NCBI GenBank assembly: GCA_022414725.1
Contig: CM039462.1
Span: forward strand, 33,285,828-33,349,827
Length of the DNA stretch: 64,000 nt
Source of the DNA: Microglena sp. YARC
Taxonomy: Eukaryota; Chlorophyta; Chlorophyceae; Chlamydomonadales; Chlamydomonadaceae
Direction: 5' to 3'
How positions within the stretch are numbered: position 1 is the first letter of the stretch; each line of letters opens with the position of its first letter. The translations under genes were made by a program, and so were the position numbers. Below, piece after piece: positions 1 through 9,104 of this stretch. The notes below the pieces were generated by a model. That model was given only the letters and a program-made list of their open reading frames with translations. It ran no database searches and was not told the DNA's origin.

Positions 1-330
1 TTGCTGTCTGAGCAGGTCGGGTTGTTGTTTGTGTGAGGACACACGTGCGTAGAGAATGACTTGACGACTGCTGGTTTTTTTTTCCTGCTCGATGAGGTAG
101 CCTTGGATGCTGCTTGGGTCAAAGAGACGTTAGTTGCCTGGAGTCCGGATCGTGCCATTATCCGCCCATCGACGGAGGACGGTCCTGGAGACACCACGGG
201 CATCGGAGACCTTGCCAATTTTACAGAAGCGTTGGTTGCCATACATGGCATTCTGATATTTAGTACATGCAAATTCCTTATACACTGTTAGGTTTACTTA
301 TTTTCGGAAAGCAAACGAGTCAACTGTTGC
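1..330 (-). mobile_element. IS607-type left-end fragment with 5' part of tnpA
   Basis: This stretch is the reverse complement, with few differences, of the left end of the IS607 element at 54967-55310. It holds the element tip (about 300-330) and the first codons of a serine-recombinase transposase from an ATG at 244-246 down to base 1, where the window ends. The frame is open throughout. The encoded part is the MerR-like DNA-binding helix-turn-helix and the start of the resolvase domain. A run of nine T at 74-82 replaces a mixed run in the other copy without changing length. Whether the element is complete beyond the edge cannot be seen. Confidence 0.8.
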
Positions 331-387
331 AACCTTCAGGTTTGCAATAAACATAAATTGCATTTGAACAAGTATCTATTCACAAAT

Positions 388-819
388 TAGTCTCTTTGTA
401 CCTACTACAAAATTCATTGACAAGTGGAACTAAGTCCCCTTTACACTGTCCACGGAGTTTGCTCCTTTTTCTTGTAAAACCAATGAGTTTTATGAAACGA
501 TACACTGTTTTAGTTGATAATCTTAAATTGTGAGTACTTTTGAAAAAACAACAACGCCTCTTGAGGTTATGCATTGAGTTGACAATAAAACGATTTTAAC
601 AAATCCTTATTCGTCTCAAAAATGTTGCTTACAAATTCACGTCGTTTTCGATTTACCCAAAGCGTTTCCACCTTCACAGTAGAACGACTGATGTTCGTAA
701 ACTCAGAAGTTTTTAACACACCCAAGTCAGCGACCATTCTTCACGCCAATTTGCTAACGGCGATGTCGTACATTTATTTCCATCTGATATATGTTTTCAT
801 TTTACTGTTCTGCCGACTG
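388..819 (-). pseudogene. DDE transposase 5' fragment with one terminal repeat
   Basis: Remnant of the IS630/Tc1-like transposase that is intact at 20139-21047. Bases 388-570 encode the segment before the first catalytic Asp. Bases 574-800 hold the decayed N-terminal helix-turn-helix region, out of frame. The right edge is the terminal inverted repeat (ends ...CCGACTG at 819, then TA). The catalytic domain is missing, so the fragment cannot make a working enzyme. Confidence 0.8.
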
Positions 820-1014
820 TAGAGGCAAGGTCTCCGGGTCGACCAGTTGTTGGAGCTTAGCCACCTTGTGGTTAGCAGTGTTCAGTTGCCGGCGCAAGCG
901 AGCAATGAGCTCATCCTTTTCCAGTACGGAGGTCTTTAACTCTGCGTTCTCCTCCAGGACGTCCCAATAACAGTTTTGCAGCTTAGCGACTTGCTCGCGA
1001 GTCGGGGGATCCAT
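802..1014 (-). CDS. small coiled-coil (leucine-zipper-like) protein
   Basis: A 70-residue protein, charged and helical, with leucines or valines near heptad spacing over residues 9-58 and pairs such as ELIARLRRQL, which suggests a dimerising coiled coil. No basic DNA-binding region precedes it. The last codons and the stop lie inside the terminal repeat of the neighbouring transposon fragment (up to 821), so the original C terminus was probably replaced on insertion. Function unknown; antisense coding is unlikely here. Confidence 0.5.
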   Translation of the reverse strand: MDPPTREQVAKLQNCYWDVLEENAELKTSVLEKDELIARLRRQLNTANHKVAKLQQLVDPETLPLQSAEQ

Positions 1015-1181
1015 TGCTCTGCAATATCACAGCAATAAATTCATGATGATTCAAACGTATGGCGCACAATCAGGGGGGGTGTTTATTTGATTACAGGAAC
1101 GCTTTGAAAATATTATTAATGCTCACATCGTGAGCACTTTGACTTTTCATGATACTGTACATCTTATTTACGTGAATCGTG

Positions 1182-1688
1182 TTACAACCCATTTTTTTCT
1201 TCTTCGTCGAGGCACCAGGGAATATGTCGTTCAGGAGCCCACGCGACTTCGACGAGCTCTTTCTTCATCATCTTGTTCCGAAGAAGGATGCGCATTTTCG
1301 AACACGACGCCTGTGTGTTCGATATCGCTGTCTCCAAGTCTTGCTTGATCGTTTGAAACTTGGAGTGCGTATCAGAGTCGCCGTTGAAACGTTCGAGTGC
1401 GACAGTCAACGCATCGACGATTTCGTGAAGACAATGCATCTCTACATTGTCGTGCAGTTGTCGTTCGCATAGCGTGTCGACCATGACCCGAGGGACTCTC
1501 ACGATCTGAGGTTCGCTGTACGCAACCATGCTCAATGTTTCGATTTCAGGAACTCGCTCCGTAAGCGCCAGGACGTATTCGAATGGAAAGTCATCGTCAT
1601 TGCACCCTTCCTCCTGCTTAAATCGAAATAAACCGTGCCATTTGGGGCAGAATGGATAAGTGTACAAGTGTCGATCAGTGGTCCACAT
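1182..1688 (-). CDS. hypothetical protein, 168 aa
   Basis: I do not recognise a family. The protein has aromatic and cysteine residues in the N-terminal 30, an acidic central part, and a helical C-terminal half (about residues 80-150) rich in Leu, Glu and Lys. No signal peptide or membrane segment is visible. Another minus-strand reading frame (1532-1891) begins with a copy of a D5 helicase C-terminal motif; the DNA upstream of this gene is therefore partly recombined, and the true 5' end may have been altered. Confidence 0.5.
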   Translation of the reverse strand: MWTTDRHLYTYPFCPKWHGLFRFKQEEGCNDDDFPFEYVLALTERVPEIETLSMVAYSEPQIVRVPRVMVDTLCERQLHDNVEMHCLHEIVDALTVALERFNGDSDTHSKFQTIKQDLETAISNTQASCSKMRILLRNKMMKKELVEVAWAPERHIPWCLDEEEKNGL

Positions 1689-1856
1689 GGTTGACGTCTT
1701 TTACCAGAGTGGAGTACGCTTTTCCGAACACAGCATATTTCATTTATATCGTTTTTTTGAGGAACGGGCGGCAAAGATCCCGTGGCACAAAAGAACACGG
1801 GATCTACGGGATATTTGTTGATGTGCCCTACTACTGCCGGTGGAATTACCACTTTA

Positions 1857-1912
1857 CTGTCCCCGCTTTCCTCGAGGTACATGTGGAACAAGGCAACCTG
1901 AAATCTTCCTCA
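1857..1912 (-). pseudogene. D5 helicase gene scrap
   Basis: About 55 bases match 62567-62640 inside the D5-type helicase near the window's right edge, including the codons for FHMYLEESGDS. Part of the region (a segment present in the full gene) is absent. It is a recombination scrap and carries no catalytic motif. Confidence 0.7.
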
Positions 1913-1938
1913 AAAAACAAAACTTAAATTATAACACG

Positions 1939-2313
1939 ATGGCCAACAACATTTCAAGACAAATAGCTTTCTGGATCGGGTGCATAGGAATCAGGACAGC
2001 TTTCGTGATTCTTGCCTTTCTCGCGACACCTATGTATCTAAGGTACATGGGCGTCTTGGCCCTTGTGCCAGCAATAGGGTTCTTTGTCATATACTTTGGA
2101 GGCCTTCGGAAAACGGGGATAGAGGTGGCGCCAGATGGCGGGAAGATCTGGTGGTCGAAACTTCGCCCTGTTCACGGCACGTTATACCTATTGTTTGCAA
2201 TCCTTGCGCTCTCCCGCTGGCAAAGACATGCATGGGTCGCCTTGGCTGTCGATGTATTCATCGGTGTCCTCGCTAAACTGTGTTTCGTTGTGGGTTCTAA
2301 AAAAACGATTTAG
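1939..2313 (+). CDS. small multi-pass membrane protein
   Basis: A 124-residue protein starting at ATG 1939, just after an AT-rich leader. It has hydrophobic segments at about residues 9-30, 36-54, 78-95 and 98-115, so three or four membrane passes. A central loop carries WWSKLRPVHGTLYLLFA, with Trp, Arg, Pro and His that look conserved-type rather than random. Small membrane proteins of this style are common in giant viruses, but I cannot assign a role. An in-frame upstream ATG at 1840 would add residues that overlap the D5 scrap and is less likely. Confidence 0.65.
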   Translation: MANNISRQIAFWIGCIGIRTAFVILAFLATPMYLRYMGVLALVPAIGFFVIYFGGLRKTGIEVAPDGGKIWWSKLRPVHGTLYLLFAILALSRWQRHAWVALAVDVFIGVLAKLCFVVGSKKTI

Positions 2314-2339
2314 GAATACATATCACCCCTATGTTTTTG

Positions 2340-2405
2340 CCAGGGGTCTCGACTCGACACAGGTTCCGTCATGATGCGAGAGGTCGGTCGCTCTGTGACT
2401 CGACG
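2340..2405. repeat. single copy of the GACTCGAC/CCGCCG minisatellite
   Basis: One diverged unit of the dispersed repeat that forms arrays at 49660-49915 and 59440-59960 (core: tcgactcgacacagg, ttccg, tgatgcgagaggtcggtcg). It sits between two genes. Confidence 0.6.
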
Positions 2406-2456
2406 CGGCGATGCCCCAGGTTGCTGTGGCCCCTTTAGGCAAAATTTTCTACCCAC

Positions 2457-2819
2457 TCAAATGCGCTTCAGATCAGCACCATTCGCTGTGAACAGTGCAT
2501 GCTGCTGCTGTTTGTGAATCTTGAGGATCCTGCTGCCCATGAACAACACCACATATGACTTATTAATCTTGATGATATAAGACCTCTCCACGCGAACAGC
2601 CTCATTGGTGATTGTAAGCTCCTCACCAGTTGCCTCATGCACACTGACCTCGTGTGTGTCCACACAAACGCCCTCCGCATTCTCAACCCATATGCGTGCC
2701 ATGTCATGATCGAGGCTCTGGAGCTTGACAACGATGTTCGGATCCATGGACGTCCTCAACTCGTACACATGGCGTTTCAAGTAGCTCATGGACATGGTGC
2801 CGGAGGCTGCAGGATTCAT
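2457..2819 (-). CDS. hypothetical protein, 120 aa
   Basis: I chose the ATG at 2819 because the GTGTAAACA-type upstream motif (2857-2869) lies 38 bases before it; an earlier ATG at 2984 would include that motif in the coding region. The protein begins with a flexible Met/Ser stretch, then alternating hydrophobic and charged residues that suggest a small beta-rich fold (residues 25-105). A near-terminal QQQ run follows. No known motif is seen. Confidence 0.55.
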   Translation of the reverse strand: MNPAASGTMSMSYLKRHVYELRTSMDPNIVVKLQSLDHDMARIWVENAEGVCVDTHEVSVHEATGEELTITNEAVRVERSYIIKINKSYVVLFMGSRILKIHKQQQHALFTANGADLKRI

Positions 2820-2856
2820 GTTGGTAAATGTGTAAGTGTGTAAAATGTGTATCTGA

Positions 2857-2869
2857 TTGTGTTTACACT
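2857..2869 (-). promoter_or_regulatory. candidate promoter motif GTGTAAACA
   Basis: Reads AGTGTAAACACAA on the minus strand, 38 bases upstream of the ATG at 2819. The same core precedes four other genes at 33-49 bases. Confidence 0.4.
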
Positions 2870-2983
2870 GCATTTCCAATGTCGCGTCTCGGTGTTGTGC
2901 ATGGTCGCATGCGGTTTTTAATAAGCCATCAGCTTGACATTGGCGTATACATCTAAATGGTGGCATAGCAGTGCAGATGGACA

Positions 2984-3230
2984 TTGAACGAATTGTCTGC
3001 TAGTTATTTTGCCACTTGTGACAAATGCGACTGCGATACGCTGGCACAAAAGGCCGAGCCGGGGGATCACATTGCGGTTTGGGATGAGACGGTGGGGCAT
3101 CACTGCATATTTGTCGGGATCGATGGCGGATCGAACTATGTCATTGATGGTGTTCACACGTCATGGCACGGCAGCAGTTCACGTGGTTGGCCTGCCTTGT
3201 CACATAAACTTGGCAGGGTGGAAACAATGA
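2984..3230 (+). pseudogene. LRAT-fold protein, N-terminal fragment
   Basis: Encodes GDHIAVWDETVGHHCIFVG at about residues 27-45, followed by a VIDG strand. This matches the first half of the LRAT/NlpC-P60-type gene at 39548-40153 (GDHIAV...HHGIFVG...VID), including the catalytic His. The second half with the NCxHF cysteine motif is missing: from about 3190 the frame runs antisense into the next gene. The family includes acyltransferases and thiol proteases; this copy lacks the nucleophile and is probably inactive. Confidence 0.6.
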
Positions 3231-3507
3231 CGACTCCGACGAAGGTGACCACGAAGCCGGCAAATTGCTCGTTGTCCTGCTGTCTGCGGTTGATGATGTC
3301 GGAGGGGAGTGATGGCGGCGGGATGGCCTCGCCGCGATACATGAAATCACTGACCATGTCAGTCAGCTTTTCTTTGGCAGCTGCAAAAGCCTCCTCCATT
3401 GTACCGCCCGCACCAATCGCACAGTCAACATCAGGCACGAACACTTCGTGGCATGAATATCCATCCTCAGGTCGGAAAACAAGTGTTGTATACACCCCAA
3501 AATTCAT
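3154..3507 (-). CDS. HicB-like domain protein
   Basis: A 117-residue protein from ATG 3507. Residues 4-66 follow the HicB antitoxin-like pattern: a first strand YTTLVF, then EDGY, a VPDVDCAIGAGGT stretch, a helix MEEAFAAAKEKLTDM and the tail GEAIPPPS. In bacteria this partial RNase-H fold binds and silences HicA toxin; no HicA-type partner is visible nearby. Residues 82-98 are hydrophobic, so this version may be membrane-anchored, which is unusual for the family. Its last codons overlap the LRAT fragment on the other strand. The fold call rests on motif order only. Confidence 0.6.
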   Translation of the reverse strand: MNFGVYTTLVFRPEDGYSCHEVFVPDVDCAIGAGGTMEEAFAAAKEKLTDMVSDFMYRGEAIPPPSLPSDIINRRQQDNEQFAGFVVTFVGVVIVSTLPSLCDKAGQPRELLPCHDV

Positions 3508-3596
3508 ATAAATCGAGGTATACTTTTGGCGCTGACATGAAGGGCTCAAGCTCAACCAAGGGTTCACGTTTACTTATCTTGTTCGGCGTACGCTTA

Positions 3597-4044
3597 CACT
3601 CGACGGAATACTAAAATGAAACCGCTTTCTGTACGGTACACCTTGCGGTGTAACCTAATGTTGTCGCGACCACCGGAGGGGGACCGAGTGGTGTCTACAA
3701 CAATACGAGTTTTTATTCATCAACAACAACAGAGCTGCTGTGGGCAAATGGAAGAGGTCGTCCTAGACCCATCAATTCCATCTTGCGGTTGTGCATTGAG
3801 TTGACAATAAAAAAAAATTCAACAACTCTTTGTTCGTCTCAAAAAGTTTGCTTTACAAATTCACGTCGTTTTCGATTTACACCAAAGCGTTTCCACCTCC
3901 ACAGAGTAGAACGACTGATGTTCGTAAACACAGAAGTTTTAACACACCCAAGTCAGCGACCATTCTTAACGCCAATTTTCTAACGGCGATGTCGTACATT
4001 TATTTCCATCTGATATATGTTTCATTTTACTGTTCCGCCGACTG
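3597..4044. mobile_element. 448-bp MITE derived from the transposase-Fanzor element
   Basis: Flanked by TA on both sides (3595-3596 and 4045-4046). Bases 3597-3780 match the Fanzor-side end of the 31720-34478 element, including the hairpin at 3637-3652 and the last Fanzor codons. Bases 3785-4044 match the transposase-side end. The whole interior of both genes is deleted, which gives a non-autonomous element that keeps both ends. Confidence 0.85.
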
Positions 4045-4049
4045 TAGAA

Positions 4050-4331
4050 GATCTTCATTGTGAATTGCTTTAATCCTAGCGAGTCATCAGCTGAATCCAT
4101 ATGCACCGCTACACGGTGCCCGCGCTCCTCCCGTTCATAAATCCAACTGAGTTGTCAAGCAGGAGTCTACTCGTGGTATTCAGTAATCAGTATGCACCGC
4201 GCTCCTCCATTCAGATTGGTGCGCGCTGGTCCTCGAATTCGTCGTGAATGTGAATGAATGTATGCGCAGCAATTTTTTTTATTCGAAAACCAGACTAAGA
4301 TAAAAGGAGAAGCAGAAAAAACACATCATAC
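4050..4331. other. intergenic stretch
   Basis: No gene seen. It holds a repeated phrase (cgctcctcc...cat near 4111-4130 and 4197-4215) and an AT-rich run (4270-4325) just before the next start codon, as expected of a promoter region. Confidence 0.4.
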
Positions 4332-4856
4332 ATGCAGACTTTGGGGGATTTATATCGGTGCGTCATGGCTAGAGACAAAATAATAAAGCATTCCATTATT
4401 ATGGAGTGTGCAAATATACAATCAGTACAAACATTTGATGGCAGGATAATCTTGGCTATAATATGGGTGGATCAAATTCGCCGAGGTGCTTACATGTTTG
4501 AAAATACCATACTTCAACTTACTTGCACTGACGAGGAAACGACTCCCGCCGTTGCATCTTCAATAGGAATTGGGCCCTCGTTTCAGATGGTTCGTGAATT
4601 ACACAAGACATTAAACAACATGCAAGAACCTTCTGACAAAGACAAAGACAAACACAAACTGTATGACGGAGCAAAGGCTTGGCTAAAAAACATCATGGGT
4701 CATTGGTTCCGTTGTGGATACGAATTGGAATGGTTGCATTCCATCAGGTACTCGCAAGTGGGCCCCTTCCCTTCCCTTCCCTCTGTATCTGGACCCCTAC
4801 AGTCAACGGAATACTTAAATGAAACCGCTTCGTGTACGGCACACCTTGCGGTGTAA
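4332..4856 (+). CDS. hypothetical protein with transposon-replaced C terminus
   Basis: A 174-residue frame. Residues 1-150 look like a genuine soluble protein with helical segments and a Lys/Asp run (DKDKDKHK near 102). From about residue 156 the sequence is encoded by the terminal repeat beginning at 4799, so the native end has been lost. No motif is recognised. The AT-rich leader supports this start. Confidence 0.5.
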   Translation: MQTLGDLYRCVMARDKIIKHSIIMECANIQSVQTFDGRIILAIIWVDQIRRGAYMFENTILQLTCTDEETTPAVASSIGIGPSFQMVRELHKTLNNMQEPSDKDKDKHKLYDGAKAWLKNIMGHWFRCGYELEWLHSIRYSQVGPFPSLPSVSGPLQSTEYLNETASCTAHLAV

Positions 4857-4858
4857 CC
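4799..4858. repeat. solo Fanzor-side transposon end
   Basis: Starts CAGTCAACGGAATACTTAAA and contains the hairpin at 4840-4855 typical of the Fanzor-side end. An inverted, shorter version lies at 8393-8444, so the two could bound a 3.6-kb segment; no target duplication was proved. Confidence 0.65.
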
Positions 4859-5014
4859 ATTTTTCTTGTCAAAAGTTGCCATGTGATTTATCAAAGATTT
4901 GAATCTATTGCAACAACGCAAAGCCTGTTCTTTCTACGCACCCATCGCTAATCTTAAAGAAATCCGATGTCTTGTAATTCGAAATGGCATTGCATTTGGC
5001 AAACCGTTTGCATA

Positions 5015-5550
5015 CAGCTAGGGACATTTGATTGTGGGACACCTTTTATTTTGAAAAGTTGATTATGGGTATAAGGAAATGTGAGTGAAATAGTGTATCA
5101 CCATGAGAAGAAGAAGTAGTGTCAGACAAAGGAGAAGGGGCTAAAACGTTTGAGAAGCAGAAGATTGTGGTAAATAACGTCAAGGTCCACTAAGTACTGC
5201 ACTGTCACAACAGTGTCAAAAGCGCATCCAATGTGGCTATAGTGCAACCTGGAACCTAGACGTGAACTCTGCTGAACCTTCTTCTGCTTCTGATAACGTG
5301 GAGCGACCGGATGTGTTCCCTCGCCCCCCCCCTAAAACCCCAGCTTCCGGAGAGGCAAATGTGGGCGCTCAACCAACCGACCCACCTGGGTCAGTTAGCA
5401 GCTTACAATTGTTATCCTCTGGGCCAGCTTAAATGCTGAAATACGGGATGAAGGATTGGGACCTTGATACAAAACCTTTAGCTGACCTACCCAATCAATT
5501 GGGTTCAAGGGTCACCGGTAAGGGTGTCCCACAAATTCTGTCTCTGACTG
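5015..5550. mobile_element. 536-bp element with asymmetric inverted ends and Fanzor/TnpB remnant
   Basis: Flanked by TA at 5013-5014 and 5551-5552. One end reads CAGCTAGGGACATTTG, the other (inverted) CAGTCAGAGACAGAATTTG; both contain GTGGGACACC. The interior encodes, with breaks, the zinc-ribbon and RuvC-III tail of a TnpB/Fanzor-like protein, better kept in the copy at 12685-13226. It is a non-autonomous derivative. Confidence 0.8.
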
Positions 5551-5679
5551 TAATCAGAGACTTTGTTTTTACATCGAAAACATCATTAAGAATCAATAAT
5601 AAATGTTGTCGCGACCACCGGAGGTTGGAACAGGTTAGGGTCAAGCAGGAACAGAAACAAAGCACTGTCGAGTCAGTCA

Positions 5680-5906
5680 CACTCTCATCAAGGACGGCAG
5701 CGGCACCCGTCGAGTCGAGCCACTCACAGGGCGACCTCTCTCATCTCATCAAGTCATGTGGCTTACATTCGCAATTATAGCCACTCTCCTCAAACTTTTC
5801 AGCAATGTGTAAATGTGTACAACAATCGACCGTCTGTCAAAGTTGTACATAGAGAATTGGAATTGATTCAATATACTGTAACATTATTGACCGGTCTGAC
5901 TGTAAC
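5680..5906. other. repeat-rich intergenic stretch
   Basis: Contains an inverted unit of the GACTCGAC minisatellite (about 5690-5755) and, at 5865-5906, a sequence with inverted relatives at 25400-25443 and 54846-54890 (core ACCGGTCAATAATGTTACAG). No gene is seen before the protease start. Confidence 0.5.
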
Positions 5907-6566
5907 ATGACCAGGTGGCGGATAAACTTGGATGATGGTGTTGACCCGGTGGACGTCGGTGCTGCAGTGGATATGCTCGACCAGGCAGTGTATGCCAAGG
6001 TGTCACCATTGGTAGTGAAGCTGCTTGGATTCAGTCAGGACGGATGCCTAGTTGGTCAGTTCAGAGGCTTCATGCATGGGGAAGTCATCGTGGCAGCAGG
6101 ACACATGCAGGGGGTCTGCGGCAAGACCCTAGGTAGTACATCACCGGCTGTGGCCTTTAAGGCAAGGTACCCAACCGACGGCTTTGAGGAGGATTTGGAG
6201 GTCGTGGCCCCCTCACCTCCAGGCAATGTGCCTGACCTCATTCTGTTGAAGGGTTCCCGCTCTGCCACGAGCCTTTGGTCCACTGATCTTGAAATCATGG
6301 CTTCAGTGTACGCACTGGGGTACACAGGCACAGAGAACAAGCCCAGTTGCTCCAAGGGCTCACTATCCAGCACCATGCCTGGCTCAGTGGCCATCACTGC
6401 ACACGCAGATGACGGGTTTTCAGGCGGACCAGTGGTCGACAAGCATGGTCGCCTGCTGGGGGTCGTGAAGGGCGCACTTGGCACCACCATCATGCGCATC
6501 GGCATCACCCCCAACTACGACCTTCACACCTACCTGCTTCAATCAGGATATCCAGGCTTGATCTAA
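5907..6566 (+). CDS. trypsin-like (chymotrypsin-fold) serine protease
   Basis: A 219-residue protein with all three triad signatures in the right order: His66 in VIVAAGHMQG, Asp110 in VPDLILLKG, and Ser172 in GFSGGPVVD. The spacing and the VVDKHGRLLGVVKG strand after the serine fit trypsin-2/HtrA-like peptidases. No PDZ domain, signal peptide or propeptide is visible, so it is probably a small intracellular protease. Possible targets are virion or host proteins, which the sequence does not show. Codon use looks even and GC-rich against the flanking repeats, so horizontal origin is possible. A Fanzor scrap follows directly. Confidence 0.85.
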   Translation: MTRWRINLDDGVDPVDVGAAVDMLDQAVYAKVSPLVVKLLGFSQDGCLVGQFRGFMHGEVIVAAGHMQGVCGKTLGSTSPAVAFKARYPTDGFEEDLEVVAPSPPGNVPDLILLKGSRSATSLWSTDLEIMASVYALGYTGTENKPSCSKGSLSSTMPGSVAITAHADDGFSGGPVVDKHGRLLGVVKGALGTTIMRIGITPNYDLHTYLLQSGYPGLI

Positions 6567-6588
6567 GCCCATGTTTGCAAGCACCAGT

Positions 6589-6846
6589 GATGCTTACACT
6601 TCACCAAGTCTTTGGGAGAGAGCGTCCTCTCGCGTTTCGCCGAGACGCACCGAGAAGTTCCTCGATAACCCCACCCCCTGATACTGATATGGGGACACAG
6701 ACGGTTGAACGGTTTACCAAAGAGGCTACTCGGAATATCTTCGAGAACCTCTTCAACCTTCTGCACCCCCCCAACGTTGCCCAAAAGCAACGATCTGCAG
6801 TCTGGATGAGTATAATGTGTGTCCCACTTTATTTGAGAACAACTGT
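6589..6846 (+). pseudogene. Fanzor C-terminal scrap with transposon end
   Basis: Nearly identical to the last 230 bases of the Fanzor gene at 41348-43663 (from the codons after RuvC-III) plus the terminal repeat TTTGAGAACAACTGTAG. One extra C near 6770 shifts the frame. It has no catalytic residues. A solo right end of that element family. Confidence 0.85.
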
Positions 6847-7098
6847 AGCCAGGGTTTAGAATATACCCCTGTCTTTTGAGGCTTTTGAAAAGTTGACCAA
6901 CCGCGCGAGAGTCACTTCCTCTCACGATGTCCACTGACGTTCTGTTGTTTTCTGGGCTAATACCCGGATGTTTCAATCTGTTGACCGTTACATGATGAGT
7001 CCCCAAAAGTCCGCGTGTATGTGTTTTCCCCGCACGCGCAAGAGCACACAAGCCGCCCATGCATGCATCATCATAAAATAATCGGAGCATAAAGATAC
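6847..7098. other. intergenic stretch without visible gene
   Basis: I see no coding pattern on either strand and no clear repeat. The last 20 bases are AT-rich and may serve the downstream repeat gene. Confidence 0.35.
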
Positions 7099-8237
7099 TT
7101 GTGGATCTATTACTATCTATTACTATTAATAATGATTTCAGTGGAAATAAATAACCACATCTCGAGACGGGTCAATTGTATGGAACACAAGTGGTATTGG
7201 AGTTTATTGAGCTCAAACCCCAATATCACATGGGATATCATCGAATCCAATCCCAACAAACCATGGGATTGGAACTGGTTCAGCAGAAACCCCAACATCA
7301 CATGGGAGATTATACAAGCCAACCCAGATAAACCATGGGACTGGTATTATATCAGCAGAAACCCTACAATAACGATTGATATTGTCATTACACCCCCCAG
7401 TAAACCTTGGGATTGGGGTGGGTTGAGCATAAACCCCAATATCACATGGAAATTATACAAGCCAACCCAGATAAACCATGGGACTGGTATTATATCAGCA
7501 GAAAACCCTACATCACGTGGGAAATGATCGAAGCCAACCCCGACAAACCGTGGAATTGGTATTGGATCAGCAGAAACCCATGCATTAAATGGGATATTGT
7601 CATTACAAACCCAGACAAACCGTGGGAATGGGGTGGATTGAGTTCACACCCGAACATCACACTAGATATTATACAAACCAACCCAGATAAACCATGGGAC
7701 TGGTTTTTTATCAGTAAAAACCCCAGTATCACATGGGATATTATAAAAGCCAACCCAGATAAACCATGGGACTGGTCTTTGATCAGTAAAAACCCCAGTA
7801 TCACATGGGATATTATACAAGCCAATCCACATATACCATGGGACTGGTATTTTATCAGCAGAAAACCCTACATCACGTGGGAAATGATCGAAGCCAATCC
7901 AGATAAACCATGGAATTGGAACTGGATCAGCAAAAACCCTGTCATAACGATGGATATTATCGAAACCAACCCAGACAAAACGTGGAATTGGGGTGGAATG
8001 AGCGAAAACCCCAACATCACGTGGGAGATTATACAAACCAACCCAGATAAACCATGGGACTGGTATGAGTTGAGCAGAAACCCCAATATGTTGCTATCTT
8101 CCCAAGACATATGTGATGTCATACGTAGATACAGATCAGCAAGAACTATACAAAAAATATGCGCCCATGTCAATACTAACCCAATTTATAATGCATGTCA
8201 ACACAGACTCAATAGAGAATATAATGAAATGGTTTAA
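7099..8237 (+). CDS. NPNITW-repeat protein (about 12 x 24 aa), frame break
   Basis: Encodes tandem 24-residue repeats with consensus NPNITWDIIQANPDKPWDW plus a short xxISR link; I count twelve between about 7195 and 8085. This repeat is seen in giant-virus proteins; its function is unknown but its regularity suggests a solenoid for binding. Around 7450 one G is missing against sister repeats (ACATGGAAATT for ACATGGGAGATT), which shifts the frame, so two overlapping open frames cover the gene. The C-terminal tail (from 8086) has an IQ-like stretch RRYRSARTIQKIC and a Cys/Arg-rich end also common in giant-virus proteins. Start uncertain: ATG 7132 or 7183 are alternatives. Confidence 0.75.
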
Positions 8238-8392
8238 AATTAACCTCGTTACACTCAGGGAGAGGGGCGTGCCGATTCCAGAGGAACTAAGAGCTCACTT
8301 GACAGAAAAGTAATTGTCCGAGTGTATTTCATGACATGTTCATTATTTGTAAGCTTGAATTTCCAATTTCTCTTCAAATGTAAAGCTCGTAC

Positions 8393-8444
8393 GGACATGG
8401 ATTCACGCAAGGTGTGCCGTACACGAAGCTTCCGTTGACTGTAT
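8393..8444. repeat. solo Fanzor-side transposon end (inverted, diverged)
   Basis: Reads ...GGTGTGCCGTACACGAAG then CTTCCGTTGACTG before TA, the inverse of the end at 4799-4858. The hairpin here is damaged. Confidence 0.6.
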
Positions 8445-8469
8445 TGGCGAGAACGAATCCGTTCATGAT

Positions 8470-9104
8470 CACATGAGCGAGGGTCACGTTTGCGACCTTG
8501 TCAAACTCCTGCTGGTTCATGACAAGCTGCAGTCAAGGTTGGATACTGAGAAAACCTTACGATCAAAAGAGAGGATGAAGATAAAGAAGCTGATGATTCG
8601 CATTCGGAAGACAATTTTTTACCTCAAGAAAGAATTTAGGGACCAGACAACAAATTTCTTGGCCGCTCGCTACGATGTGTTGTTGGTACCTCAATTGGAG
8701 ACGGCGAAGATGACAATCAGTGCTGAACGGGAGCTGACAACCAAGGTTGCCCGTCAGATGCTGACTTTGAGCCACTCTGTGCTGTTCAATCGGCTGAAGG
8801 AGAAGTGTGAAGAGTACGGGACAGTGTTCTTGCATGTGCTTGAGCATTACACAAGTCAGACATGCCCTATGTGCGGTTTCTTGAACAAGTGTGGAGAGAC
8901 ATACACCTGCAAGAACTGTCAATTCACCTGCGACAGAGACATTGTGGGGGCAGCTGGCATCTTCCTGAAGGCTGTTCGAACAGAAAATCCCTGTTCGTAA
9001 AGGACAGCATCCCCTGGGGAGTTGACCCCTATGATACCCCTATGGAGAATTCGTTGTCTTTCTTACTACATGTCCCCCGGGCCCCCGGATGTTTAGTAAG
9101 AAAT
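8470..9104 (+). pseudogene. tnpB: IS607 right half: TnpB C-terminal part
   Basis: The open frame 8473-9000 encodes the end of a TnpB RNA-guided nuclease: the helical region RKKI/KKLMIRIRK, RuvC-II in VLLVPQLETAKM, a zinc ribbon CPMC...CKNC, and RuvC-III in CDRDIVGAAGIF. RuvC-I and the whole N-terminal domain are missing, so it cannot cut DNA by itself. Bases 9001-9104 are the element's right end, repeated inverted at 50026-50225. The matching left half sits far away at 54967-56361. A TnpB guide RNA would normally be encoded across this right end. Confidence 0.85.

Noticed and set aside
61..291. Plus-strand frame of 76 codons, repeated inverted at 55014-55253
   Set aside because: It is antisense to tnpA in both places; its conservation reflects the element, not a second gene.
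8113..8313. 66-codon frame after the NPNITW repeats
   Set aside because: It overlaps the C-terminal tail of the repeat gene in another frame, and that tail has a recognisable IQ-like motif.
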